A stretch of 64,000 bases of DNA from Leguminivora glycinivorella (Eukaryota > Arthropoda > Insecta > Lepidoptera > Tortricidae), in NCBI RefSeq assembly GCF_023078275.1, contig NC_062991.1, positions 3,658,001-3,722,000 on the forward strand. Direction: 5' to 3'. The position numbers and the translations under genes are program-made. Positions 50,801-62,800 of this stretch are shown here, piece after piece; the first letter of the stretch is position 1; each line of letters opens with the position of its first letter. A model generated the notes under the pieces. The model saw only the letters and a list, made by a program, of their open reading frames with translations. It was not told the origin of the DNA and searched no databases.

Positions 50801-53800
50801 CTGAATATTTCAATAATTCTTGGGTGAACTAAATAATATCTCCTATCAAGTAACATATTACTTGCTTGAATACTTTTCAGTTGTTCATTTGAGATTTGAA
50901 TGTAATCTTGAGCTAAGTTTGACTCTATATTGGCACAAGAATTAATTCTTAAATCAAATCTGCTTAATCATTCTTAAGGTGAGAAATAAATTAGTTTTGA
51001 TTTGAGATATAAATTTTGACTCAAATAATATTTGCTTTCATCCAAGATTTTCGGTCTTGAATATGAAGAATTTTAAATTTTTGAAACGTTAGTGAGATTA
51101 TTTTATTTCAAGATATATATATTTGAGATCAAGAAATATTAGGTGAAACACATCTGGTTCTTGTTTCAAAAAACCATTTTTTTCTGTGTAATATTACGAT
51201 TGAATGACTGTAAGCGCCTTTCGGAAATCAGTCTGCACACAGTGTCTTGTGGAATATCCTCTATCTTCCCGCCAAAAGAGGCTTTTAGTCCACAGTGGTC
51301 AGAACTCAAGGTGTTTATTACAGATTTACTAATCGCAATATCGTTACTGAAGATGTTGTCTATACATGTTGCACTGGTTGCCGTGATTCTAGTTGGTTCA
51401 CAAAATAAATTTACTAAATTAAAAGATTTAAAGGTATTTAGTAACCTTCCACACAAAGGCGAATTTTCTAGCAAATTAATATTAAAATCGCCACATACAA
51501 CTATAGTTTTCTGACTTCTAAAAACACGACTAAGGACTTCATCTATAACCGATTCAAATACATTATAGTCCGCCGATGGGGGCCTGTACACGCATACAAC
51601 GATAAATCGTTCCAACTCGACACAAGAAAGTTCTATAACGCGTTCTACAGACAAGTCAACAATGTCTCTACGTTCTTTACTTTTTATACTATGTTTAACC
51701 ATTATCAATGACCCGCCGCGAATGCAGGATCTTCTGAAGAAATAACTAACTATACTATGATTATTGTAATTAAACATAAATTCATGCCCTTTAAGCCAGT
51801 GCTCGGTTATACAGAGAATGTCAATATTCGAGGACTGTAAAAACAAATCTATTTCGAGTTCCTTGGTGGCAAAGCCTTGAATATTCTGGTGAACTAAATT
51901 TAATAACTCGGTTTCACTAAGCATACTAGCATCAATACGAGCAGAGCCGGCCGGTGCAGACGTTGTCGTAGCGGTTAGTTTAAATACAAATCACCAGGCG
52001 ACTCCGTCTCGGAACCCACGCTACCGAGACATAAAGAGCTACGCGAAGTAAAACTACTAGACGCCGCCCTAGATACGACGGAGTCCTCAATATTATATGC
52101 TAACAGGTTAGCACAATCCACTAGACATCTTTTCGGTAGGTAGGTTCTGTTACAGGGCATTACAAAATCATATATAAATTTATTCGTATCAAAATACGAA
52201 ATCGTACTACTATATACTGAGAGATTGTACAACAAAGAATTATAATGGTAAACTCTCTTATTCACCTTTCTCGACCTTCTGTATGGGAGCGCACACATAA
52301 TTATTTTCCCTACCTCTCCCCGATCGAGCGCCGACAGAGTAGCGGACAAATTTAAAATATCGCGTTTAGTACAGTCTAAACTGTTCCCTACAAAAACTAT
52401 AAGCGTCGAATCGCGGTCAAACTCGCCTGCAGAGATGCACTCGACCAAACTCGCGACGGTGGCCCCCGGGTGACAGTGGTTGATGACGCGCCGGTGGAGG
52501 CGCTCCGCCAGCAGCGCGCCCAGCCCGGCGCCCGCCTCGTCGCTGTACAGCACGGCGCGGGCGCGGGCGGCGCGCGGCGGCGGCGGGGAGCACGCCGCGG
52601 CGGCGGCCGGGGGCGGCGGGGAGGATGGCGGCGCGAGGCGGGGCGGGGGCGGCGAGGGGAGGGGTGGCGGCGCCGGAGCGGGCGAGACATAGGTCAGCAG
52701 CGCCAGAGCCAGCGTAGCTAGGCTGGGCGGCGACGAGGCCGGCGAGACGAGGGCCGGCGGCGATGGAGCCGGCCCGGCGATGGACGGTCGCGATGGAACC
52801 CGCTCGACGACGCCCGGCGGTGACGATGGCGGTTGAGCCGGTACTGGCGCAGGATCCCCGAAGCTCGAGACGGGGTGAAGGTCTCGGCTGGGCTCGAGCG
52901 CGGGGCTCGGGCGCGACGCGAACAGCGCTCGCAGCGCGGGCGATCCCGGCGCGGCTAGGACGGCACGCAGCGCGGGCGAACTCGGCGCGGCGGGGCGCGT
53001 CGGTGGCCGTGGTGACTCGAAGCTCAGGTTGTAGCCGCTGCCCGGTTCTAGAACATTATTCATAAAGGCTATGTACTCCTGTAAAGCTTTACTTGACAAT
53101 TCATCCCTATTAGTTAAGTCTATCAACTTTAATTCTAATTTTTTTAATTCATCGGAGCGGAGATTCAGCTCCTCAGTTGTCCTGTCTAGTTGATATTGAC
53201 AGTTTAAAAGTTCCTCGCTGAGGGAAACACTTTTACATTTAGATTGCACTGTCTTAAACAGTGAAGTATGACGTTTCAGCAAAAGCTTTGATTTCTTAAT
53301 GAATCTGTTCAATTTCAAGTATTTTTTAATTTTATTGTTACCTTTCAATGTAACTCTAACATCACTGTGGTCCTCAAATTGCACAGAATTTTTAATATCT
53401 AAAGTTTCTATTATTGGAGAGGACACTGTACTATCAAGAACTAAATCTACATCAAAACTATTTAATTCAGCAAAAATACTCATATTATTGTCAGCGGGCA
53501 CGGGGTTGCCGGAGCAATACTTGCAAATATGTTTTGATTCCGACTCCTCCAGTTGCTGTTGCAAGTCCCGGACGCGTTGTAACGCCAGCTCGTGTATATC
53601 CTGGCATTGCTGGAACTGGTTGACAATGGCCTGCAGTTCATCGCTGCCCTTGCAAGTCTTCATACTCAACGTCTTGGTTGGCGAGTTGATTTTTTAGTGT
53701 TGTGTTTGTTCTTACAACACGCTCAATCTCCTGTTCACTCTCTTCTTGTTCTTGAAGGAGCTTTTTGTTCAGCTCGTTGGCTGTTTTGAGCTCCTTCTGT

Positions 53801-56800
53801 AATTGTTGCATTTTGGCAATCAGGACGTCCCTCCTTGTAGTCATCTTGGTAGGTTGTTCTGAAGACATATTTGTAATTTAAGACAATATAGCCAATAAAA
53901 TATATGTATAGGCAGTGAGAATTTGTAATTATTAACTTAATACTTGCACTTGATACACTATTCAATAATAACAATATGACTTTAATGAGGAAATCAAAAT
54001 TTACTAATCTTAATTCCTAGTGTATGTAGTAGGTTTATAATTCACTTTATTGAAAGTTTAACTGGTTTCCACTGTGTGTAGTCTTATTGTTTTTGAAGAG
54101 ATTTAACAATGAACTAAGAAACACGGTAAGTTAAAACACTAAACAAGTTGTCATCAAAACATGTACAAACATAACCAAATACCTAATGACTACTAGCAAT
54201 TTGAAAGATTATATGAAAACTGTATGTAAAGATTATGAAAACAATACTCATCTGTAAATATCTTCGCAGAAACACTTGTAAAACGGTGTATTTTTTAAAT
54301 TTCGGACGTTACTTCGTTGACAGTTGACTTATTTTTTGTCGTCGATTTTTGGCTTCTTACAATGCATGGACACTTGAGATAACATTTTATCACTTGAATT
54401 GCAGCATGATAGTCCCATTTATCACAATATCTTCTTAAATTTTATGAAGTAACTAATTATATTACATATTTAAATACGTAGACCACATTTGACGTCTATC
54501 CACAGCGCAGGCTTCGTCAAAGTATGTTATATTATGTAATTTATGTCAAAAGGGTCACCAATACAATTAAGTAGGTCGTAAACGTTATTATAACTAAAAT
54601 ATTCCTCCCTGGACCGTACCTGGCTCAAAAGTCCCCATTACATAAAACTGTCTGTTTCACCACCACTCTTAGGGACCATCCACACTCATGAAACGCATGT
54701 CTGACGTGTTTGCGTGGGGATGGGCAGCTGTGTGCAAGGAATGCCTGCGATTTTGTGAAGGGATGGATAATAGGTGCTCCACTGTAGAAATGTAATTTAT
54801 TTATCAAACGTTAATTTATTTAAATTGTACTGTAATCACATTATTGAATGGAATTGTATTCTATTTAAAAAATATTTTAATTATTTAAAAAAAAAATTGT
54901 GAATTGTATTTTATTGAATTGAATTGTATTTTGGTATGTTAATCATACTATAATTCTTTAAATTGTAATTTTTCATATTTATCTGATCCTATTTTTATTG
55001 TATTGAATGTTGTTGTATTTGTAATTTAAATTATGTCATTATTATTATCTGCATGGCGCATTAGTTTGTCACTGTAATGTCATGTATAATATGTGTTCTA
55101 TTAAATAAATGTCTTGCGGCGCGCAACGGACGTCTCCGCCACGCCGCCCGAATGTAATTCAAAAAACGTCTCCTCAGTACATTTTGTATAGGAAGGACGT
55201 AAGACGCGCCCCAGAAGGCGGGCTGTTGCTCGCCGCAAGACATGCGTCTCATGAGTGTTGATGGTCCCTTAGAAAGGATTGTCAGAAAACGAAATTGTGC
55301 TAAATAAATGTGTTAACAAAATATAAATTTGTAGCAAGCGGCGAGCTACGCGCCAATGGTGCCTGATATGAACGGGTACCACGCGCTACCGTCGTACGAT
55401 GCTGCCATAGCACAACAGTACCCTGCTAATAACTATGTAAGTAACCCTGTGTTTATTTTTAACTGGTAATTTCACGAAAACTGACACGATTGGAATAAAC
55501 AAAACTTTGTTTAAGAGTTTTGAATGATTCACGGTTATTTTCATTAGACTTATATTGACCGGGATATAGTGAACGCAGCCGACGCGCGCGAAGGAGGGTA
55601 GATCGCGCGCTGTCTATGCAACTTTAACATCCACCCGCCTTCGTCAGTTTTCCGTGATCATGATGCATGCAACTGCGTCGAAATATCGGGAGCTCGACAA
55701 AAATCAAAAAGGTAATCACGGTCTATATCCCGGTCAATATAAGTCTGGCTGAATATTAAAAATCTCTTTGCCTAAAGCCAACATCTTGGACGCGGGAAAA
55801 ATGACAGTTTCAAATGAATAAAAAAATAACATTTCTCAACGAGGATGCGGTGTGCTGGCGACGGAAGGACTTACTGAACTAATTTGTTCGGTCTATTGTC
55901 CTTTGAGTCGTCGTCAACCCGAACCCTCCTTAGACCTTGTGCACTCCTTCTTGCTGTGTACTTAACACAGCAAACGGGAAGGTACAAGTTTCTAATGGGA
56001 TGGCAACGCGCATGTGATACTCCTTGAGTTGCAGGCGTCCATGAGTTTTGGTGGCCGCTTTCCATCGGGCGGACCGTATGCTTGTGTCACCAGCATAGGT
56101 TAAGGTGACTACCTTAACATAAGGACGCCTGCAACTCAAGGGGTGTCACATGCACGCTGCCGACCCATTAGGAACTTTTCAAATGTACGCTCCTTTTTTG
56201 AAGAAGTCCAAACTTTAGTTCATCGGGAATACCTCGACATAGCTCATTCCACAGTCGGAACAATATGTGTATTGAGGACATATAGGTACAATATTTTTAT
56301 GTGTACGTCTTGTAAAAACTGATATGTTTTATTAGGTGATAGAAGAACAAAAACCTGCCCCACCAACGCCCGTGCGGCGGTCGGAGCGCCCCGTCCGGCG
56401 CCGCGTGTCGCACACGTACGATTATGAAGACGGCGACTTGTACATCGACGAGACGCCCACACCCCGGCGTCGAAAACATCGCCCCAAACCGTACAACCAA
56501 CGTGAGTACTGTATGAATATAATTATTTACCTATATCGTTGTCTAATTACCCATAAATTTTGCGTGCGAGCGGCCGTTTTCGGGGACCCATATTATATAG
56601 TGAGCTGGCGAGTCTCTGCCTCTTTTTTCGTGTTTTTATAACACATGATCAAGGTAGGTGGCATAGACCTCTCCATAAACCAGTTACCAGTACATTAACA
56701 TTTCAACCCAATAGCCCAGTTTATTTTGTTTCTTTTAATTCCAATAGCTTTACACTAACCGGGGATTGTTCTTGGGTGCATTACTATTTATAGTGCATAC

Positions 56801-59800
56801 AGGGATAATCGTCGGTTGGTGTCACATTACCTTTTAGATTAAACTGTCTTAAAGGGTCTCTGTGCTGTTGGCTTCGGCCCCACGCACGCCTTCCAAATGT
56901 CCGGGACCCCATGGTCCCGAGAATTTGTGACAGACATACAAATAATAATAATTTGTATTTAATAATTTCGTAGCAGTTACACAATTTTTTCTAGCATAAT
57001 ACTGAAAACATTCACAATAATATTTTCCCCTCACTAGCTCGGAAACACGTGTTTTGTCCTTTAATACCAGCTGTTAAAAACGTATTTTATCCACTAGTGG
57101 ATAAGTTATTTGACCTTGAATAAACTCAAATTAACTGCTTTAAAGTTGATAAAAGTAGGTGAATCTAGTAATAAAGATGATTTACCACCTGTGGAACTTC
57201 TGGAAGCAGGGATAAACGCATTTTTTGCGTTGTAGTTTCCTCGCTGTAGTGAGGGGAAAAGTTTTGTGTTACACTCGGGTGCAAATGTATTTTACTTCTC
57301 GTGTGTTAAAATACAACTTTGCCCCCTTGTATAACAAATATCTATTGTTTACAGAGTCAAACTCATATCGAGCACCGGCCGTGGCGCCTCCTCGGCCCGC
57401 GAACGGTATCGAATCCCTCATACAGGCCTCCGTCTTAGCGGAGGAAGACCCTCCAGATCCTACCACGTAAGTACAAACTGTTTAAAGTTATAACAGACAA
57501 CTGTTTCACCTTTTGGCCGCAGCTTTGACCGCGTAAAAGACAACTGGCTAACCTTTGACGTCAAGTGACGCGCGCAGTATCTTCCAATATACACCTAAAT
57601 ACATTTAGCCAGCATAACCGGTGCAGAGATATGCAGAATATATTTAGAAGTGGAGAAAATATTATTAAACCGTCATGAGAAAACGATTAAGCACATGTGT
57701 CATTTTTGAAATAATAGCATTGTTGCGCTCCGGCTGTGGAATGAGCTCCCTGTCGAGGTATTCCCGATGAACTACAGTATGGGGTTCTTCAAAAAAAACC
57801 GGTCAAGAGCGTGTCGGGCCACGCTCAGTGTAGGGTTCCGTAGTTTTTCGTATTTTTCTCAAAAACTACTGAACCTATCAAGTTCAAAACAATTTTCCTA
57901 GAAAGTCTTTATAAAGTTCTACTTTTGTGATTTTTTTCATATTTTTTAAACATATGGTTCAAAAAGTTAGAGGGGGGGACGCACTCTTTTTTCCTTTAGG
58001 AGCGATTATTTCCGAAAATATTAATATTATCAAAAAACGATCTTAATAAACCCTTATTCATTTTAAAATACCTATCCAACAATATATCACACGTTGGGTT
58101 TGGAATGAAAAAAAATATCAGCCCCCACTTTACATGTAGGGGGGTACCCTAATAAAACATTTTTTTCCATTTTTTATTTTTGCACTTTGTTGGCGTGATT
58201 GATATACATATTGATACCAAATTTCAGCTTTCTAGTGCTTACGGTTACTGAGATTATCCGCGGACGGACGGACGGACGGACGGACGGACGGACGGACGGA
58301 CGGACAGACAGACATGGCGAAACTATAAGGGTTCCTAGTTGACTACAGAACCCTAAAAAGGAGTGTACAAGTTTCTAATGGGTCGGCAACGCGCACGTGA
58401 CACCCCGTGACGCTTTCCATCAGGCGGGCCGTATACCTGTTTGCCACCGACGTGGTATAAAAAAAAAAAATTGTCTGTCGCAGATTTTGTAAATAAATGA
58501 AAATGCTTTTTACCTACATTATGAAGAAGTTATAACCCTTGGTATAAATACAATGAGTAGTTCTCGTTATTTAATCCTGGCAGGCAAGCATGGTCGCGCG
58601 ATAAATGATAAAACATCAGGCCGACGAACTATATGTAAGTGCGATAGGGCATGCTTATAGGCCTGAACGTTGCAACGCATCTTTATATGTAGGTACATGT
58701 TTTTTACCCTTTTCCAAATATATATTTACTAATTAGATATTTTTCATTGTTATTTTATTTCGTTGGTCTCTACAATAAACGTACGTCAACTATAGAGGGC
58801 ACCACTTTGACGTAAATTATCAATCGTAAGATGGCAATCGCGTGACCTCTATATTCATATTCATTTATTTCGTAAATGCACAGATACATTACACGTCAAC
58901 AGTTACAGTTCATATATTAAAATTTAGAATAATAATTAAACTTTAAGTTTTGAATTAAATTAAGAGATCATAATACAATATTAAAAATAATTAGAATAAT
59001 AATTGAATACATTACATAAATGTTTAAATGTCACAAAATTCTTTTACATCATAGAATGCATTTTTGATTAACCATTTCTTCAATTCTTTATAAAAACAAT
59101 TATCATTTTCTAAATTTTGAATGTCTTTTGGAATGCAGTTATAAATTTATACAGCCCATCATTTGGCCCTTGTTACTGGCGCTAGACTGTTTCAGTGTTG
59201 TATAAAATGGTCGTATTTCAGGGAAGACGCGGCAGTAGCAGTGGCGGGCATGCTCAGCATAAGCGAGCGGTACGAGGCGCCGCCTCGGACGTTCGGGCTG
59301 GCTAGCGACGAACCTGAGGCACCCACGGAAAGGTATCATTTTCTCATTGCTTAGTTGTCCTAATAGCCAATATCAAATTACTTACAAATCAGGATCCCCA
59401 AAATTATGCATTCAACTTTTTGAATACTGACCGGGATGTAGACCGTGATTACCTTTTTGATTTTTGAAGGAGGGTAGATCGCGCGCTGTCTGCGCTACTT
59501 TGACATCCACCCGCCTTCTTCAGTTTTCCGTGATCATGATGCATGCAACTGCGTCGAAATATCGGGAGCTCGACAAAAATCAAAAATGTAATCACGGTCT
59601 ATATCCCGGTCAATATAAGTCAAGGTGTAACTATTGTTTAATGTTCACATGAAATATTGTTATCAGCGCTAGCTCGCGCGGCAACAAGAGAGTGCGTAAA
59701 CCAGCGCCGCGAGTCGAAGACCCCCTGGAAGAGGAAGATGTCATCAAAGAGGTGCATCGAGACGAAGAATATGGTAAGTAGTCATTCAATTGCTTGCCCT

Positions 59801-62800
59801 TATTAGCCATACACACGTATGGATCTGCACGTCAGATCTGCCCGGCAGATGTGCTCGGCGGGCACATCCGTCCGTGTGTGGCGAGTAATAGACATGGATT
59901 TGCCCGCCTACCATTACGAAGAAACCTACGTATCGGGTAAATGAAATGAAATGATTTATTCAAGCATGTGGAGAATGGGTTACATATTAGGTTATATTTG
60001 CTACTCAAGTAGTATATAGTTTGGTATGGGCCGGGCAGACCCGTCGGCTGCCCGCGCGTGTGTGTGTAGCGCGGATGTGCCCGCCGGATCGCACCTCAGT
60101 TGCGCTCACAAACTGATGCCCGTCGCCGAAGTCGCGGATCAGATCCAAGGCTTGCCCGGCGGAGAAATCTGTGCGTGTATGGTTAGCTTTTCTCTTCCAT
60201 ACCTCTATATCGCCCGTCATATCATATACTTGCTTTTATGTCATAATATCACTTCTAACAGTCCATCCATCTTTTCGAATGTCATGTGCCGGGAAAATAC
60301 ATATTTGACGTTCTATGCCGAAAGGGTCTATGCTCTATGTGTAAAAGAACCATTTTCTAATGGAAAGTGAATTTGTACGTCTGCTCTGTGTGTACAGTCG
60401 ACTACAAAGATATGTATCCATTTTTTCACCTTATTACAGTGCAATAAGGTGAAAAAGAGGATACATCTCTTTGTAGTCGACTGCACAAGTCGCTCTTGAT
60501 AAAGATGTCGTCCAAGAAGTGCATTGAGCGAAGTGTTTAGGGAAATGTGATCATTATTATATTTATTAAAAAAAATAATGAAATTAAATTTAACTAAAAT
60601 TCCGCCGTGTGGTGACGGGTTAAGAATTTCACCACCCCCTTTCTTCCCGTGGGTAGAAGGCGACTGTGGGATATGGGGTAAATTGTGGCGTAGGCGAGAG
60701 GCTGGCAACCTGTCACTGCAATGTCACAGTTTCGTTTTTTTTCAACCCCTTATTTGCCAAGAGTGGCACTGTAACTTTAGCAGTTGCATGTGCTCTGCCT
60801 ACCCCTATAAGGGAAACAGGCGTGATTGTATGTATGTATGTAAATTTAACTATACAACCGGAAAAATAACTGAAAATATCTAACAATATTATCAATTTCG
60901 CTATTTTAATTTCATGCTGTATCCAAATATTCGTGTCTGTTTTATGTTCGCTGTTTGCCAAGCGTGTGGAGACGACAATATAGTAAAACCCTGCATATTT
61001 TTACAGTGTATCCATCCTTGGAGATGAGTTCGGACGAAGATGAAGACTGGACGTCATCGCGGCGGCGGCGGAACTCCAGAAACAGGGTGGATTCTAGGTC
61101 TAAGGGTGATAAGTAAGTACATTTTCCCCTCGCAAGTTCAGGATTCTATTCTCGAACCACTCGCTTCGCTCGTGGTTCAACTATAGAATCCTTTCACTTG
61201 CTCGTTTTTCAATTCCACACTCGGCGTTAAAATACAACTTTGCCCCCTTGTATAACAAATAACTATTTCTTTTATGGCCGGAAATTGTCAACTTTCGGTC
61301 TTTGGTCTTATTCCGGTTTTTTAACCCCCGACGCAAAAACGACGGGGTCTGTGGCATCGTAGCTCCCGAACGGATGAACCGATTTGGATTTAGTTTTTTT
61401 TGTCTGAAAGCTGAGTAAGTCGGGAGTGTTCTTAGCCATGTTTCATGAAAATCGGTCTACTATGACGCGGTCGGGATTTTTCAAAATTTTAATTTTGTGG
61501 TTAGGTTATTTGATCAGTTAGGGGCTCTAAACTTCTAACTATATTGCTTTAGCTATTGTGCGAAATGAAAATACTGGCTTTGATGACTAAGGCACTGGTA
61601 CTGGTCCCACCGCGAGCTAGTAAGCTATCGGCTGTAAAAACGAACAAAAAATAAGCACTCCCGTGCAAATAAAAGAGACACGGCGATATTGATAGCTCAC
61701 CGCTGGGCTAGTAAGTATAAATATCGCCGTGTCTCTTTTATTGTGAGCGTCAGGACCCCTGGACCACTACAGATATTTGATGTTTAGTACATACTAAAAT
61801 TTAGTACCTATTTGATACTATTTGGTACCTGAGTACATATATTTGGTACCTCCACTGATATCGAAAAATCGAGCGAATAAAGTGGCCAGACATTCTGACG
61901 TCAGGATGTCTGGACCATTTTTGGTTTACATAGTTCTAGACAACACTACTAATTGATATCTTAGTCAATATTTACTACCTATTTGGTACCTGTCAATATA
62001 TTTTTTTCAAATTTTTTTGGCGTACCAGAAAAAAGTTATGATGGAATTTAAAGTTGAAAACTAGTGTAATTACACTAATTACTTTTATATTTCGACTATA
62101 TTAATGTCACTAGTCAGTAGAGATGATGTGCGAGTGCCTAAAAATAAATTCCTATTTAAGTTGACGCGCAGGAGGGCAGGCGGATTTGCCTCTATTCTTT
62201 TGACTGGCGCTACATACTTCAACGGCACGGCCGGGCTCACAACTTTAAATTCCGTCATAACTTTTTTCTGGTACGCCAAAAAAATTTGAAAAAATATATT
62301 GACAGGTACCAAATAGGTAGTAAATATTGACTAAGATATCAATTAGTAGTGTTGTCTAGAACTATGTAAACCAAAAATGGTCCAGACATCCTGACGTCAG
62401 AATGTCTGGCCACTTTATTCGCTCGATTTTTCGATATCAGTGGAGGTACCAAATATATGTACTCAGGTACCAAATAGTATCAAATAGGTACTAAATTTTA
62501 GTATGTACTAAACATCAAATATCTGTAGTGGTCCAGGGGTCCTGACGCTCACCTTTTATTGTCTTTTTTACACGGGAGTGATTATCTTTTGTTCGTTTTT
62601 ATAGCCGATAGCTCATAGTTTACTAGCTCGCGGTGCGACCAGTGCCTATAATGTGTACAGTTTTATTTTTTGCCATGTCGAAAATTCAAAGGGCCATATC
62701 GTCACTACTTTTAAAAAATCTCGTATCTCACGCCGTTCCTCAAAGTTAAAACGCAGTAAGTCTATATGCATTCCATACATACTTACTACAATTTTCTTTT

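Larger units (their letters stand above)
40424..51188. mobile_element. 10.8-kb TIR element with subterminal arrays and a SAMD3-like gene; superfamily uncertain (CMC/EnSpm-like?)
   Basis: It is bounded by CACAGAAAAAAA and its exact inverse TTTTTTTCTGTG. It sits within the CR1-like ORF2, whose frame is continuous across it (one codon base on the left part, two on the right). Flanks TAT/TAA suggest a degenerate 3-bp duplication or none. Inside: a left array (40771..41550), unassigned AT-rich DNA, a decayed SAMD3-like gene on the minus strand (43284..47579), several MITEs, and a right array (49820..50890). CAC ends, a 3-bp duplication and subterminal repeats recall CMC/EnSpm elements, but no transposase was found. 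The superfamily remains open. Confidence 0.72.
36655..53900 (-). mobile_element. CR1-like LINE, about 5.8 kb when its two insertions are discounted
   Basis: On the minus strand: ORF1 with coiled coil and esterase-like domain (53868..51975), APE endonuclease (51924..51189), reverse transcriptase (40423..39925, then 39220..37596), a 3' UTR of about 0.9 kb with repeated hairpins, and a (TTTTGA)n-type microsatellite tail at 36655..36685. A 10,765-bp element (40424..51188) and a 688-bp hAT-type element (39229..39916) interrupt ORF2. Dropping each (with one 8-bp target copy for the hAT) leaves the frame continuous. An esterase-like ORF1 and a microsatellite tail are typical of the CR1 group. Confidence 0.82.

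Noticed and set aside
49820..50890. CRISPR-like regular array
   Set aside because: Units of 88 bp are tandem without unique spacers, in an animal genome and inside a mobile element.
40424..51188. Maverick/Polinton identity for the 10.8-kb element
   Set aside because: No polymerase B, integrase, ATPase or protease frames; the ends are CAC rather than AG, and there is no 6-bp target duplication.
52470..53065. Plus-strand GC-rich ORFs (Arg/Gly/Ala-rich)
   Set aside because: They are the antisense shadow of the Pro/Ala-rich linker of the LINE ORF1.
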